Assembly: GCA_019314425.1 (NCBI GenBank)
Contig: JAFCZI010000031.1
Span: forward strand, 1-12,815
DNA: 12,815 bases
Reading direction: 5' to 3'
Source of the DNA: Deltaproteobacteria bacterium
GTDB lineage: Bacteria; Desulfobacterota; DSM-4660; Desulfatiglandales; Desulfatiglandaceae
Shown: piece after piece, positions 5,313 to 12,815 of the stretch
Layout of the letters: every line of letters starts with the position of its first letter
Numbering within the stretch: position 1 is the stretch's first letter
The notes under the pieces: model-generated
Told to the model about the DNA's origin: nothing
Database searches by the model: none
The model's input: only the letters and a program-made list of their open reading frames with translations
Translations under genes and position numbers: made by a program

Positions 5313-6683
5313 TCAGCGGTGCTTCTCCCGAACTTGGGAGACCAGCTGTTTCAAACGGGGGATCTGGCGTTTCTGGGTGCTATCCCAGCAAGGGAGGAGC
5401 GAATTGTTATGAAACAAGGGCTCCGATGAAAGGTCAAACATTGAGGTGTCTACCGCTTTTTCCCAGAGCTGGGTGTGGGGAATAGGAGAATATTCTGCAA
5501 GGTAGGGGATGGCGCCGCAGCGATCCGCATGATGGATGGTTTCGGCCACGGCATCCGGAGATTGCCCCGGCAGTCCCATCATGATGTAAGCGCCGATCTG
5601 CCCGGGATGAAAACCGGCACCTCTCAGGTGCTCCATGGCACGGGAAAAATCGCCTTTTGATATTTTTTTGTCCAGGTCCCAGCGTTTGCCGCTGTCTGAC
5701 GCCTCCAGACCCAGTCGAATGGTTTGAAACCCGGTTTGGTGAAGAAGCCTGGCGATGGGTTTCGTGATTTCTCTGACATGAATGGCATTCGGGGTGTGAA
5801 ATCTGAGATCAAGATTGAAGCGGGCGACACGGTCCAGGAGTACCTCCGTGTGGGTATTGGATGACACCAGCAATGCGTCGTCGTAAAAAGCAAAATCCCG
5901 AATGTCCCATTTTCTGTGCCAGAAAAGGATTTCTGCCAGAATTTCATCCGGGTCGGTCTGAATGAATTCGGGAAAAAGGAAGTGGCTGGCGCAGTAATGG
6001 CACCGGTAGGGACAACCGGTAGATGTCATGAGACAGATGTAATGATTTTTTCGCAACAGGTCAAAGGCGGGATAATGGGGTTTGGTTTCATCCGGCACTT
6101 CACCGGGAATGGAAATCCCGAGATTTTCCAGGGTGTCATATATGGCGGGAATGCCCCGGGCTGAAACCACCCGATCGGCGTTTGAATATCGGATGGCGTG
6201 GTCCCGGCATAGCCTGGCATAACCGCCGCCTAAAATGACCGGGACCTCCGGGTGTATTTTCCGAGTGCGCCGGATCGCCTCAAAAACACCGGGATACCAG
6301 TAGGTCATAAGGGACGTCACCAGGATGGCCGAAGGGTTTTTGATTCGCCTTACGGCTTCCTCAAAGATCTCCGGTAAAAGCCCGTAGCGGCTGTAGGGCC
6401 GATCGGTTCCTTCAAGGGCGGTGGGTTTCGAGATGATTTGACGCCAGAATTTCCCGGTGCCGTATTGCCGCCTCTTGGGGGACTTGAGCGTTGAATGCTC
6501 GATCATCGCGGGGTGGTCCACATCCATGCAGTCGATGAAATGGATGTCAAACCCCTTCCGCCTGAGATCTGTTGCCAGTGACAGAAGTCCCAGGGGTTTA
6601 CTCCAGAGATCGTAGGCGGCAAAATCGTAAATCCAGGGGTTGATGAGAATCAGTGACGGTTTCATGGAAAATCGCAAACCCAT
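5313..6683 (-). CDS. B12-binding-domain-type radical SAM protein
   Basis: The 456-residue protein has an N-terminal cobalamin-binding-like Rossmann region (SLILINPWIYDFAAYDLWSK, then PVILGGGYARL) and a radical SAM core from about residue 215 with C224-X3-C228-X2-C231 (STGCPYRCHYC), which binds the [4Fe-4S] cluster. Later segments (FYDDALLV, IRLGLEASDSGKRW, YIMMGLPGQSPD) are typical of the B12-binding/radical SAM group that includes methyltransferases and ring-forming enzymes. The substrate cannot be told. The cobalamin motif DxHxxG is not evident, so B12 may not be bound. Start is uncertain: ATG 6683 gives the longest frame, while ATG 6665 (MKPSLILINPW) is the more usual beginning; neither has a strong ribosome site. 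It lies about 100 bp after the 48-residue gene and may be the last gene of the EF-G operon. Confidence 0.85.
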   Translation of the reverse strand: MGLRFSMKPSLILINPWIYDFAAYDLWSKPLGLLSLATDLRRKGFDIHFIDCMDVDHPAMIEHSTLKSPKRRQYGTGKFWRQIISKPTALEGTDRPYSRYGLLPEIFEEAVRRIKNPSAILVTSLMTYWYPGVFEAIRRTRKIHPEVPVILGGGYARLCRDHAIRYSNADRVVSARGIPAIYDTLENLGISIPGEVPDETKPHYPAFDLLRKNHYICLMTSTGCPYRCHYCASHFLFPEFIQTDPDEILAEILFWHRKWDIRDFAFYDDALLVSSNTHTEVLLDRVARFNLDLRFHTPNAIHVREITKPIARLLHQTGFQTIRLGLEASDSGKRWDLDKKISKGDFSRAMEHLRGAGFHPGQIGAYIMMGLPGQSPDAVAETIHHADRCGAIPYLAEYSPIPHTQLWEKAVDTSMFDLSSEPLFHNNSLLPCWDSTQKRQIPRLKQLVSQVREKHR

Positions 6684-6784
6684 TTCTAGCTTTTGTTTAG
6701 ACCCTTATCAGCTGGTTTTCTGTCACAAAAAACAAGAAGTTCATTGACTGAAAAACCTAAAATTCAAAACTGCTGCTTTCCGCT

Positions 6785-6931
6785 TCAGTCCAGGTCCAGT
6801 TCCTTCTCAAGGATGGCGATCTGTTTTTCGATTTCCTTGCGCTCTTTGGTGTTGACCGGCACTTCCTTGAGGCGCAGCTTCAATCCCAGCAGCGCCATGC
6901 TTTTTCGATATTCCTGACAATTGACTTTCAT
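6785..6931 (-). CDS. Small 48-residue hypothetical protein
   Basis: The frame runs from ATG 6931 to TGA 6785 and reads MKVNCQEYRKSMALLGLKLR, then LKEVPVNTKERKEIEKQIAI and LEKELDLD. It is charged and predicted to be mostly helical, with a C-terminal amphipathic segment able to form a short coiled coil. There is one cysteine and no membrane segment. It starts 24 bp after the ATPase stop, in the same direction, with only a weak GAG ahead of the ATG. The regular heptad-like pattern and tight packing argue that it is a real gene. I do not recognise a named family; it could be a partner of the ATPase or of EF-G. Confidence 0.6.
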   Translation of the reverse strand: MKVNCQEYRKSMALLGLKLRLKEVPVNTKERKEIEKQIAILEKELDLD

Positions 6932-6955
6932 TTGGCGGACTCGCAGGTACGTTTT

Positions 6956-7651
6956 TTAATCCAAAGCCAGGAAAGTGTTGGGGTCCAGCTTTACGCTGAT
7001 GTTGGAATCGCCTGGTTTGTCATGGTCTTTGAGCAACCGCAGAAAAATGCCGGATGGCTCGGGGACCAGCTGGATAATGATGCTCAACTGATCATCAATG
7101 TCAGCACACGGGTGGGGAATACCCCGTTCGTTGGTTTCGGTAATGTGACGGTGGGAAAGTGCTGATAACCATATATCCGCTCCGAAATTCCGACCCATTT
7201 TTCTAAGGCCTTCAAGCATATCTCTCCCTGTTTTTTCAAAATCAAGGCCGTCAATAATGACGGTGTTAGGCCTGAAATCCAACCGATCGGCCAGGTTTTT
7301 CAGGTTGGCTTCCAGACGACCCAGCTCAAAACTCTGATTCAGGTAGGCCAGGATCATACGATTCCGATCGATGCGCATGCGGTGCTCGTCATTATCCGGC
7401 AGGTTCAGGGCTTTTAACAGATCGTAATAGATGACATTATAATAAGCGGTTACTTTTTCGGGACCTTCTTCAAGAGAAACATGGATCAGCTTTTCCCCCC
7501 GGAAGATTCTGTCCAATGCGATATGAATCAGACAGGCGGTTTTTCCGACGCCTGCGCGCGCAATCAAAACCCCCAGATTTCCCGGCCCCAGGCCCCGGCG
7601 TGATGATTGCTCAAGAATTTTTAGCGGGCTGACGGATATGAAATCTTTCAC
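6956..7651 (-). CDS. RecA/KaiC-like P-loop ATPase
   Basis: The 231-residue protein has Walker [10 protein letters not shown] (31-39), a [10 protein letters not shown] segment with a catalytic-type Glu pair as in KaiC/RadA-like ATPases (near 58-67), and Walker [12 protein letters not shown] (129-139), followed by a [14 protein letters not shown] sensor-like motif. It is a single RecA-fold domain with no DNA-binding or kinase domain attached. It starts with GTG inside the EF-G stop (GTGA overlap), with GGAGG 9 nt upstream, so it should be translationally coupled to EF-G. Function is unknown; the coupling suggests a role linked to translation or stress signalling, but that is inference. Confidence 0.8.
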   Translation of the reverse strand: MKDFISVSPLKILEQSSRRGLGPGNLGVLIARAGVGKTACLIHIALDRIFRGEKLIHVSLEEGPEKVTAYYNVIYYDLLKALNLPDNDEHRMRIDRNRMILAYLNQSFELGRLEANLKNLADRLDFRPNTVIIDGLDFEKTGRDMLEGLRKMGRNFGADIWLSALSHRHITETNERGIPHPCADIDDQLSIIIQLVPEPSGIFLRLLKDHDKPGDSNISVKLDPNTFLALD

Positions 7652-9738
7652 GATTTCCCACCTCCTTTTGAGTTTTTCTTTGCGTTTATGATGAGCTCTT
7701 CTGAAAGGGATTCGGGAAGCCTGGTGTATTTGGAAAATTCCATGGTGAATTCTGCCTTTCCCTGGGTCAGAGACCTGAGGGTTGTTGCGTAACCGAACAT
7801 TTCAGCCAGGGGGACTTCCGCTTCTGTGGTGGAGTCAGCGCCGTCTTCCGTGTTGCTGAGGATAATCCCGCGCCGCTGGTTAATGGAAGCCATCACGTTG
7901 CCTTGAAACTCGGATGGGCCTTCCACTGAGACCTTCATAATGGGTTCTAAAACCACGGGCTTTGCTTTCATGTAAGCCTGTCTGAAGGCGCCCATGGCAG
8001 CTTGGGAAAAGGCCATCTCAGAGGAATCCACGCTGTGGCTTTTTCCGTCGTTAACGGTGATGGACATTCCCAGCACCGGAAACCCGATGAGTTTCCCTTT
8101 GATTAGGCAGGATTGGAATCCCTTGTCCACGGCGGAAATGTATTCGGTGGGGATGGACCCACCCTTGATGGCGTTTATAAATTCGTATTCACCCTCCTCG
8201 GAGGGTTCCATGAATCCCGCAACACGTCCGAACTGTCCTGAACCACCCGTCTGTTTTTTGTGAATGTAATCGAAAGGTGCATGGCATGTGATGGCTTCCC
8301 GGTAGGCTACTTGGGGCATGCCGGTTACCACGTTGGCCTGGAATTCCCGTTTCATCCTTTCCACATAGACTTCCAGATGAAGTTCCCCCATTCCGGAGAT
8401 AATGGTTTCCTTCGATTCAGGATCCACATGGGACCGAAACGTGGGGTCTTCTCTGGTGAAGCGGCCCAGGGCCTTGCTCATGTTGTTCTGGCTCTTGTTG
8501 TCTTCGGGGGTGATGGTAAGCGATATGACCGGCTCCGGAACAAACATGGAACTCATGCTGACGTTCATTTTGCCGTCGGTAAAGGTGTCTCCGGACGAGC
8601 ATTCAACTCCGAAGAGGGCCACAATATCGCCGGCACGGGCCGACGCGCGATCCTCCATCTGATTCGCGTGCATCCGAACCAGACGTCCCACCTTGATCTT
8701 CCGGCCGGTCCGGGTAATCACCAGATCATCGCCTTTTTTAACGGCGCCCTGGTAGACCCTGAGATAAGTCAACTGACCATAAGGGGTCACTTCCAGTTTG
8801 AAGGCAATGGCAACCAGGGGCTTTTCGGGGTCGGTTTCAAGGGTCACCTCTTCCTCATCCCGGTCGAGATCAAGGGCCGTATTGGTAATGTCCGCCGGAT
8901 CGGGAAGATACCGGTTGATGGCGTCCAGCACGGTTTGAACCCCGATATTTTTGTAAGCGCTTCCCATAAAGACCGGGACCAGCAGTCGCGAGATGGTTCC
9001 CTTCCGCACCGCTTCAAAAATCAATTCTTCGGTGACCGCCTCTTCAAATATGGCCTCCATCAATTCATCTGAAAACATTGAGACGGCATCCAGCAATTCT
9101 TCTCTTCGGGCCAGCGCTTCTTCCATGAGGTGATCCGGAATATCATCTACCCTGATCTTTTCCCCGTTCGGGCCTTCAAAGTAAAGGGCCTTCATGGCAA
9201 CCAGATCCACCACACCTTCGAAATTGGATTCCAGCCCGATGGGGATCTGCATGAGAACGGCGTTCAGACTCAGTTTCTCGTGAAGCTGGCCCACCACCTT
9301 ATAAGGGTCTGCCCCGGACCGGTCGCACTTGTTGATAAACGCGATTCGAGGGACTTCGTATCGCTTCATCTGCCGGTCCACGGTGATGGATTGGGACTGA
9401 ACCCCGCCCACGGAACACAAGATGAGGATGGCGCCGTCCATGACCCTTAAAGCCCGCTCCACCTCAATGGTGAAATCCACATGGCCGGGGGTGTCGATGA
9501 TATTGATTTTGTGCCCCTTCCATTCACAATGGGTGGCGGCGGACGCGATGGTGATGCCCCGCTCTCGTTCCAGTTCCATGGAGTCCATGGTCGCACCCAC
9601 ACCGTCTTTTCCTTTGACTTCATGTATGGCAAAGATTCGATCGGTGTAAAACAGAATTCTTTCGGTCAGGGTGGTTTTCCCGGAATCAATGTGGGCACTG
9701 ATGCCGATATTTCTTAAATTTTTAATCTCATTTTTCAT
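7648..9738 (-). CDS. fusA: Translation elongation factor G, mtEFG1/spdEFG1 type
   Basis: The 696-residue protein is full length. GTPase motifs are G1 AHIDSGKT (15-22), G2 RGITI (60-64), G3 DTPGH (82-86) and G4 NKCD (136-139). Domains II to V follow, including the domain IV loop region [14 protein letters not shown] and the domain V segment with [23 protein letters not shown] catalyses ribosomal translocation in the cytoplasm. Features such as AHIDSGKTT instead of [33 protein letters not shown] and [15 protein letters not shown] are those I associate with the mitochondrial-EFG1-like EF-G of spirochaetes, planctomycetes and deltaproteobacteria, where it handles translocation and a second EF-G handles recycling. 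It is not next to rpsL, rpsG or tuf, consistent with that class. The start ATG 9738 has no strong ribosome site. Confidence 0.93.
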   Translation of the reverse strand: MKNEIKNLRNIGISAHIDSGKTTLTERILFYTDRIFAIHEVKGKDGVGATMDSMELERERGITIASAATHCEWKGHKINIIDTPGHVDFTIEVERALRVMDGAILILCSVGGVQSQSITVDRQMKRYEVPRIAFINKCDRSGADPYKVVGQLHEKLSLNAVLMQIPIGLESNFEGVVDLVAMKALYFEGPNGEKIRVDDIPDHLMEEALARREELLDAVSMFSDELMEAIFEEAVTEELIFEAVRKGTISRLLVPVFMGSAYKNIGVQTVLDAINRYLPDPADITNTALDLDRDEEEVTLETDPEKPLVAIAFKLEVTPYGQLTYLRVYQGAVKKGDDLVITRTGRKIKVGRLVRMHANQMEDRASARAGDIVALFGVECSSGDTFTDGKMNVSMSSMFVPEPVISLTITPEDNKSQNNMSKALGRFTREDPTFRSHVDPESKETIISGMGELHLEVYVERMKREFQANVVTGMPQVAYREAITCHAPFDYIHKKQTGGSGQFGRVAGFMEPSEEGEYEFINAIKGGSIPTEYISAVDKGFQSCLIKGKLIGFPVLGMSITVNDGKSHSVDSSEMAFSQAAMGAFRQAYMKAKPVVLEPIMKVSVEGPSEFQGNVMASINQRRGIILSNTEDGADSTTEAEVPLAEMFGYATTLRSLTQGKAEFTMEFSKYTRLPESLSEELIINAKKNSKGGGKS

Positions 9739-9766
9739 AAGGTTTCAACTCTATTTGTGTTCCGAC

Positions 9767-9798
9767 AAAAAAAGAGGCTCCGCTCCCGCAGACCCTCT
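9767..9798 (-). terminator. Intrinsic terminator between the acyl-CoA dehydrogenase remnant and EF-G
   Basis: On the minus strand AGAGGGTCTGC pairs with GCGGAGCCTCT across the tetraloop GGGA: nine Watson-Crick pairs, one G-U and one G-G mismatch. Seven consecutive T (9773-9767) follow, the first of them pairing at the base of the stem. It ends 28 nt before the EF-G start. It can stop transcription from the upstream remnant, or act as a leader attenuator if the EF-G promoter lies further upstream. Confidence 0.75.
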
Positions 9799-9897
9799 CT
9801 TCCGTGTCAAATTGCAGTTTGAAAGTTTAGAAGGGATAGGCTCCAGATCAATGATCCGGTCTGCAATCTCTCACTTTAAACTCACGGCGTCTATGGG

Positions 9898-10493
9898 TTA
9901 ATAACGGACCAGTTTCTTGATGCCTGCCAGCTATGTTCGAAGCATGTCGCCGTCTTCCACGTAGGCAATCACCTGTCTGGCCCAGCTTTCAACCCTGGGA
10001 ATCGCCTCGTCTACGTAAACCCCGACGGCGTCGATTCGATATTTTGCCTCTTCTTCCCCTTTCTTTGTCAATTATTTTGAGGGTCCTTAACAGACCGCTT
10101 TCCATGGCGAATATCTCAATAACAATATCGGCCACCTCGCCGAGCACTTTCTGCTCTTTGGCCAGGTTCTGCTGGAATTTCTGCGCGGCACCGCCAGCAA
10201 CCATCAGCATAATCTTTTTCGGCCATTCTAATCATGTGTTCCTGAAGTGCAAGGGGGGTATCGGGTAATTGTACGGAAAGGGGCGAATAACGCATGAGAT
10301 CTCCGGCAATGGCCTAGGCCGCAGGCAGCAGATTCAACCGACCTTTCATGGCCCGCTGCATCAGGGTCCCCGAAATCAGCATACGATTGATTTCGTTGGT
10401 GCCTTCCCGGATGCAGAGCCGAGCATCGATGTTCACCCTGTTGTAGTCCTCAATGAGCGCCATGATTTCTTTTACTTCTTTCTAATCGGCCAT
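9898..10493 (-). pseudogene. 3' remnant of an acyl-CoA dehydrogenase gene
   Basis: Joined frames give DARLCIREGTNEINRMLISG, TLMQRAMKGRLNLLPA, then IMLMVAGGAAQKFQQNLAKE, VLGEVADIVIEIFAMESGLL, YRIDAVGVYVDEAIPRVESW and finally LAGIKKLVRY. EGTNEINR is the conserved C-terminal motif of the acyl-CoA dehydrogenase flavoprotein family; the extra C-terminal helical domain matches the long form used in fatty-acid beta-oxidation by sulfate reducers. The N-terminal three quarters are absent. Damage in the rest: in-frame TAG at 10482-10484, 10314-10316 and 9931-9933, and one-base frameshifts near 10213-10219 and 10055-10064, both in homopolymer runs. It is not functional. Homology upstream of about 10470 is not convincing. 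Confidence 0.85.
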
Positions 10494-10751
10494 CCGTATT
10501 TACCGCCTGTATTTGCTGAAATCTCCAGAATAGCAACCCGGATTACAGCCCCCCCGAAGTTTCCTCGATAAGGCTGTAAGCGTCACAGGTTAGTCCCGCA
10601 TCAGGATAAGTTCTTTCAACTATATCATTATTTTTCAAATCGCAAGATTTTTTTGAAAGTTGTCTTTTTCCAATCCACCATGGTATCTTACATACCAAAC
10701 TCATAATATTCATGAAACATCTATCAGAATCACTGAGAAAGGGGACGTCTA
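10494..10751. other. Intergenic region upstream of xseA
   Basis: No convincing gene. It holds a 7-bp inverted repeat TTTCAAA/TTTGAAA near 10635-10660 and a possible weak promoter, TTGTCT-N18-TATCTT, ahead of xseA (4/6 matches in each hexamer). An antisense open frame here overlaps the xseA start and looks random. Confidence 0.35.
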
Positions 10752-12131
10752 TTGCCAATCTCGCCGGAAAGCCAGGGGCCAAAGGTATATGGTGTTCAGG
10801 AGCTCACCGAAGAAATAAGAGATCTCCTTGAGGGAAACCTTGATTTCGTGTGGGTTGAAGGAGAAATATCCAATTTCAGCGCGCCGAGGTCCGGCCATTA
10901 CTATATGGTGCTCAAAGACGTAAACGCTCAGATCCGGGCGGTCATGTTTCGCCTTCAGGCCGGACATTTGAAATTCCTCCCGGAGAATGGCATGAAGGTC
11001 ATTGCTCAGGGAAGGGTGGGTGTTTATGCCCCCAGGGGAGAATATCAGCTAATCCTGGATTATTTGGAACCCATAGGCGTGGGTGCGCTGGCCCTGGCCT
11101 TTGATCAGGTCAAAAACAAGCTGGCAAAACAGGGCGTTTTTGATCAGGCCATTAAAAAGCCCCTGCCTTTCCTGCCCAAGCGGATCGCCTTGATCACATC
11201 GCCCACGGGCGCCGCAGTGCGGGATTTTCTGAATGTCGTTCAACGCCGGTTCGCCAATCTGGAAATCAGCATCCTCCCCGTCCGGGTGCAAGGGGAGCAG
11301 GCCTGTGGGGATATAATCAAAGCCCTTGAAGCAGTTAACCGCGACCTCAATGTGGATGTGATCGTTTTGACCCGGGGCGGGGGCTCCCTGGAAGATTTGT
11401 GGGCTTTTAATGAGGAGGCACTGGCCCTCGCCGTCAGGCGTTCCCGCATACCGGTGGTGTCGGCCGTGGGGCACGAGATTGATGTGACCATCTGCGATCT
11501 GGCATCCGATTTCAGGGCCCCAACCCCTTCTGCGGCCGCCGAACTTCTGGTAACGGAAAAGGCGGCCCTGAAAAATCGCTTGAATGATTTGCAATCTCGA
11601 TTGGTGGCAATGATAAGACAGCATCAAAATCATCACCGAGAGGTTCTGGAAAAGCTCAAAAACCGCCTTCGAGACCCGAGAAAACGGTTGGCCGATGCCT
11701 GGATTCACTTGGATGATTTGCAACAGCGACTGATCCGCTTGATCCGCCTGGTTTTTCACCACAACCGCATGGCCTTAAGTGAGAAATTAAATGGTCTGCG
11801 GATCCATTCTCCTAAGGGCATGATCGCTTCGGGCAGACAAAATCTCGATTTTCAAAGGACTTCCCTCATCCGCGCCACGGAAGCAAAACTTCGGGAACTT
11901 CGAATGCGTCTCATTGTGCTGGAAAAAGGATTGGGGGATCTGAATCCCATGGCGATTTTGAACCGGGGATACAGCATTGCGTTTCACCTGCCGGAGAAAC
12001 GGATTTTAAAAGAGGTTTCCGCTGTGCGTCAGGGGGATCAGGTTATGGTTCTGCTGGGGGAGGGGCGGTTAACGTGCCGGGTAGAAACTGCCGAACTGGG
12101 GTCAGGGTTTTCTCTAAAGGATTTAATATGA
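10752..12131 (+). CDS. xseA: Exodeoxyribonuclease VII large subunit
   Basis: The 459-residue protein has the usual length. An N-terminal OB-fold DNA-binding domain spans about 10-105 (VYGVQELTEEIRDLLE, VWVEGEISNF, HYYMVLKD). The catalytic domain has KRIALITSPTGAAVRDFLNV near 143-162, TRGGGSLEDLWAFNEE near 207-222 and SAVGHEIDVTICDLASDFRA near 237-256, followed by a long coiled-coil region and a C-terminal LNPMAILNRGYSI segment. With several XseB subunits it degrades single-stranded DNA to oligonucleotides from either end. The start is TTG 10752, with an AAAGGGG site about 7 nt upstream. The usual xseB does not follow; the next frame is a molybdoenzyme fragment overlapping by ATGA, so the operon has been rearranged. 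Confidence 0.95.
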   Translation: MPISPESQGPKVYGVQELTEEIRDLLEGNLDFVWVEGEISNFSAPRSGHYYMVLKDVNAQIRAVMFRLQAGHLKFLPENGMKVIAQGRVGVYAPRGEYQLILDYLEPIGVGALALAFDQVKNKLAKQGVFDQAIKKPLPFLPKRIALITSPTGAAVRDFLNVVQRRFANLEISILPVRVQGEQACGDIIKALEAVNRDLNVDVIVLTRGGGSLEDLWAFNEEALALAVRRSRIPVVSAVGHEIDVTICDLASDFRAPTPSAAAELLVTEKAALKNRLNDLQSRLVAMIRQHQNHHREVLEKLKNRLRDPRKRLADAWIHLDDLQQRLIRLIRLVFHHNRMALSEKLNGLRIHSPKGMIASGRQNLDFQRTSLIRATEAKLRELRMRLIVLEKGLGDLNPMAILNRGYSIAFHLPEKRILKEVSAVRQGDQVMVLLGEGRLTCRVETAELGSGFSLKDLI

Positions 12132-12250
12132 TGGAAACAGATATACGGTGGACCAGAACCCATTGCGCCAGGATGGACCACGGCGGGTGCGGCATTTTGG
12201 TGGGGACGAAAAACAACCGCATTGTCAAAATAAAAGGGGACCCCGAATGA
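12128..12250 (+). pseudogene. N-terminal fragment of a molybdopterin oxidoreductase
   Basis: The 40-residue frame has HCARMDHGGCGILVGTKNN followed by RIVKIKGDPE, the N-terminal [4Fe-4S]/MopB domain start of the DMSO-reductase family. Family members continue to a fourth Cys (YVCPKG) and hundreds more residues, but here TGA follows GDPE at once and downstream sequence is unrelated. The first ATG overlaps the xseA stop (ATGA), placing it as the next gene of that operon before truncation. The DUF4338-like fragment begins 34 bp later. Confidence 0.75.
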
Positions 12251-12259
12251 ATGAGGGCC

Positions 12260-12284
12260 GGCGGCATCAACTTTCCAAGCCGCC
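12260..12284. repeat. GGCGGC/GCCGCC inverted repeat before the DUF4338-like ATG
   Basis: Perfect 6-bp GC-only arms separated by 13 nt, the right arm ending directly at the ATG 12285. It could form an RNA hairpin hiding the start codon region, or be part of the end of a mobile element. Confidence 0.4.
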
Positions 12285-12416
12285 ATGACCCGTTACTGTG
12301 GTCGGGATTTCACACCCGCAGAATTTCAACAGATTCGATCCCTCATAAAACAAAATCCCGAGTTCACCCGGATGTTTCAATGGTTAAAGCCTGACCCCCT
12401 AATCCCCTATGGGTGA
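12285..12416 (+). pseudogene. N-terminal fragment of a DUF4338/DruA-like protein
   Basis: The 43-residue frame opens MTRYCGRDFTPAEFQQIRSL, the typical start of DUF4338 proteins (the family that includes DruA of Druantia defence loci and transposase-like proteins in mobile regions). Homologs continue for about 250 residues; here the sequence departs after RSLIKQNPEFTR and ends with an unrelated tail (KPDPLIPYG). It converges with and overlaps the end of the AAA_14-type gene on the other strand. It has no ribosome binding site. Too little remains to say whether the original was a defence gene or a transposase. Confidence 0.6.
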
Positions 12417-12815
12417 CCCGGGGACAAGGTTCCGTAGAAACTGGTCGCAGGGAAGACAGAGGATGTTATTTATTAAAAGCCGTTCATTGCCGCGGTAGAG
12501 AAGGAGTGCTTGTGCCTCTGGATAGTCATATTGAAAAGCCGATAGTCCTTTAAGCATTTTGCTATTGATCCTGGCGGAATTCTTCACCTCTATGGCCCAG
12601 AAAGTACAAAATCAACCTCTTCGATCAGCTCATGCACGACATCAAGAAGTTCAGGGATTTTTTGGACTTCATCGATAATTATGGTCTTTCCCTTTGATCC
12701 TCTTGTCACCTCACGTAATCGTTCCGGCCTTGCCGAATATATACGAAACACCTCAGGTGCCAGGAGATCAATCACCTCGGCTCCCGGGTAATACTGTTTA
12801 AGCCAGGTTGACTTT
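12399..12815 (-). pseudogene. AAA_14/DUF4143-type ATPase with internal deletion (5' end outside window)
   Basis: From the right edge the minus strand reads KSTWLKQYYPGAEVIDLLAP (end of Walker A and following helix), then GKTIIIDEVQKIPELLDVVH (Walker B with the IDEVQ signature) and EEVDFVLSGP, stopping at TAG 12592-12590. Another frame then gives FWAIEVKNSARINSKMLKGL, YPEAQALLLYRGNERLLINN and ILCLPCDQFLRNL, the C-terminal nuclease-like end of DUF4143 proteins, to TAG 12401-12399. The middle (lid and DUF4143 core, probably more than 150 residues) is missing. Normal family length is about 400. These ATPases are common in accessory regions and behave like toxin or mobile-gene cargo, without clear function. 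Confidence 0.8.

Noticed and set aside
8260..9072. 270-residue open frame on the plus strand opposite EF-G
   Set aside because: It is an antisense shadow of a strongly conserved gene, with no recognisable motif.
9933..10268. Plus-strand open frame over the acyl-CoA dehydrogenase remnant
   Set aside because: Antisense shadow; the minus strand has clear acyl-CoA dehydrogenase C-terminal sequence.
9931..10484. Pyrrolysine reading of the three TAG codons
   Set aside because: Acyl-CoA dehydrogenases are not known Pyl proteins, the frame also has two frameshifts and lacks its 5' part, and TAG is used as a normal stop nearby.
10543..10967. Minus-strand open frames overlapping the xseA start
   Set aside because: They overlap the conserved OB-fold of xseA and show no family features.
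1..12815. CRISPR array, tRNA or rRNA genes
   Set aside because: No regularly spaced repeats, tRNA-like cloverleaf or rRNA sequence was recognised by eye; a tRNAscan/Infernal run would settle it.

Overview
The window looks like a chromosome segment of a strictly anaerobic deltaproteobacterium (Desulfobacterota, probably a Desulfobacterales-type sulfate reducer). This rests on the gene mix: a NifX-like Fe-Mo cluster protein with a sigma-54 PAS regulator, an octaheme tetrathionate-reductase-type cytochrome, a spirochaete/delta-type EF-G, acyl-CoA dehydrogenase and molybdopterin-oxidoreductase remnants, and a UGA-containing (selenocysteine) reading frame. All protein family calls come from reading motifs, not from database searches.

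Layout. 1-2049 (minus strand): a NifX-like gene running off the left edge, then a PAS/AAA+/Fis-HTH sigma-54 activator preceded by a short, truncated PAS gene that overlaps it by ATGA. The NifX-like gene has a near-consensus -24/-12 promoter with an upstream palindrome; the regulator has a sigma-70-type promoter with a GTTACC inverted repeat straddling its -10. 2368-5072 (plus strand): a thioredoxin gene frameshifted by a 7-bp tandem duplication, a 110-bp palindrome, the 3' stump of a TDT/SLAC1-type transporter, an intact HD-domain protein, a small thioredoxin-fold gene with an in-frame UGA forming a UxxC motif and followed by a SECIS-like hairpin, and the middle part of an octaheme cytochrome gene that also carries an in-frame UGA at a probable Cys position. 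An IS3-type transposase scrap and a third copy of the palindrome arm follow the cytochrome.

5313-9738 (minus strand): a compact set in transcription order of EF-G (mtEFG1/spdEFG1 type), a RecA/KaiC-like ATPase overlapping it by 4 bp, a 48-residue conserved-looking small protein, and a B12-binding-type radical SAM protein. 9898-10493 (minus): an acyl-CoA dehydrogenase 3' remnant with two frameshifts and three in-frame TAG codons, followed by a good intrinsic terminator just before the EF-G gene.

10752-12815: intact xseA (plus), then three fragments: a 40-residue N-terminus of a molybdopterin oxidoreductase, a 43-residue N-terminus of a DUF4338/DruA-like protein, and (minus) an AAA_14/DUF4143-type ATPase with its middle deleted, running off the right edge.

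Two themes stand out. About half the loci are truncated, frameshifted or fused, so this is a decaying, rearranged accessory region between intact housekeeping genes. Within it are two neighbouring UGA codons followed by hairpins with nearly identical six-base loops (UAGGUG and CAGGUG). The first lies in an intact gene and is the best candidate for an overlooked selenoprotein.
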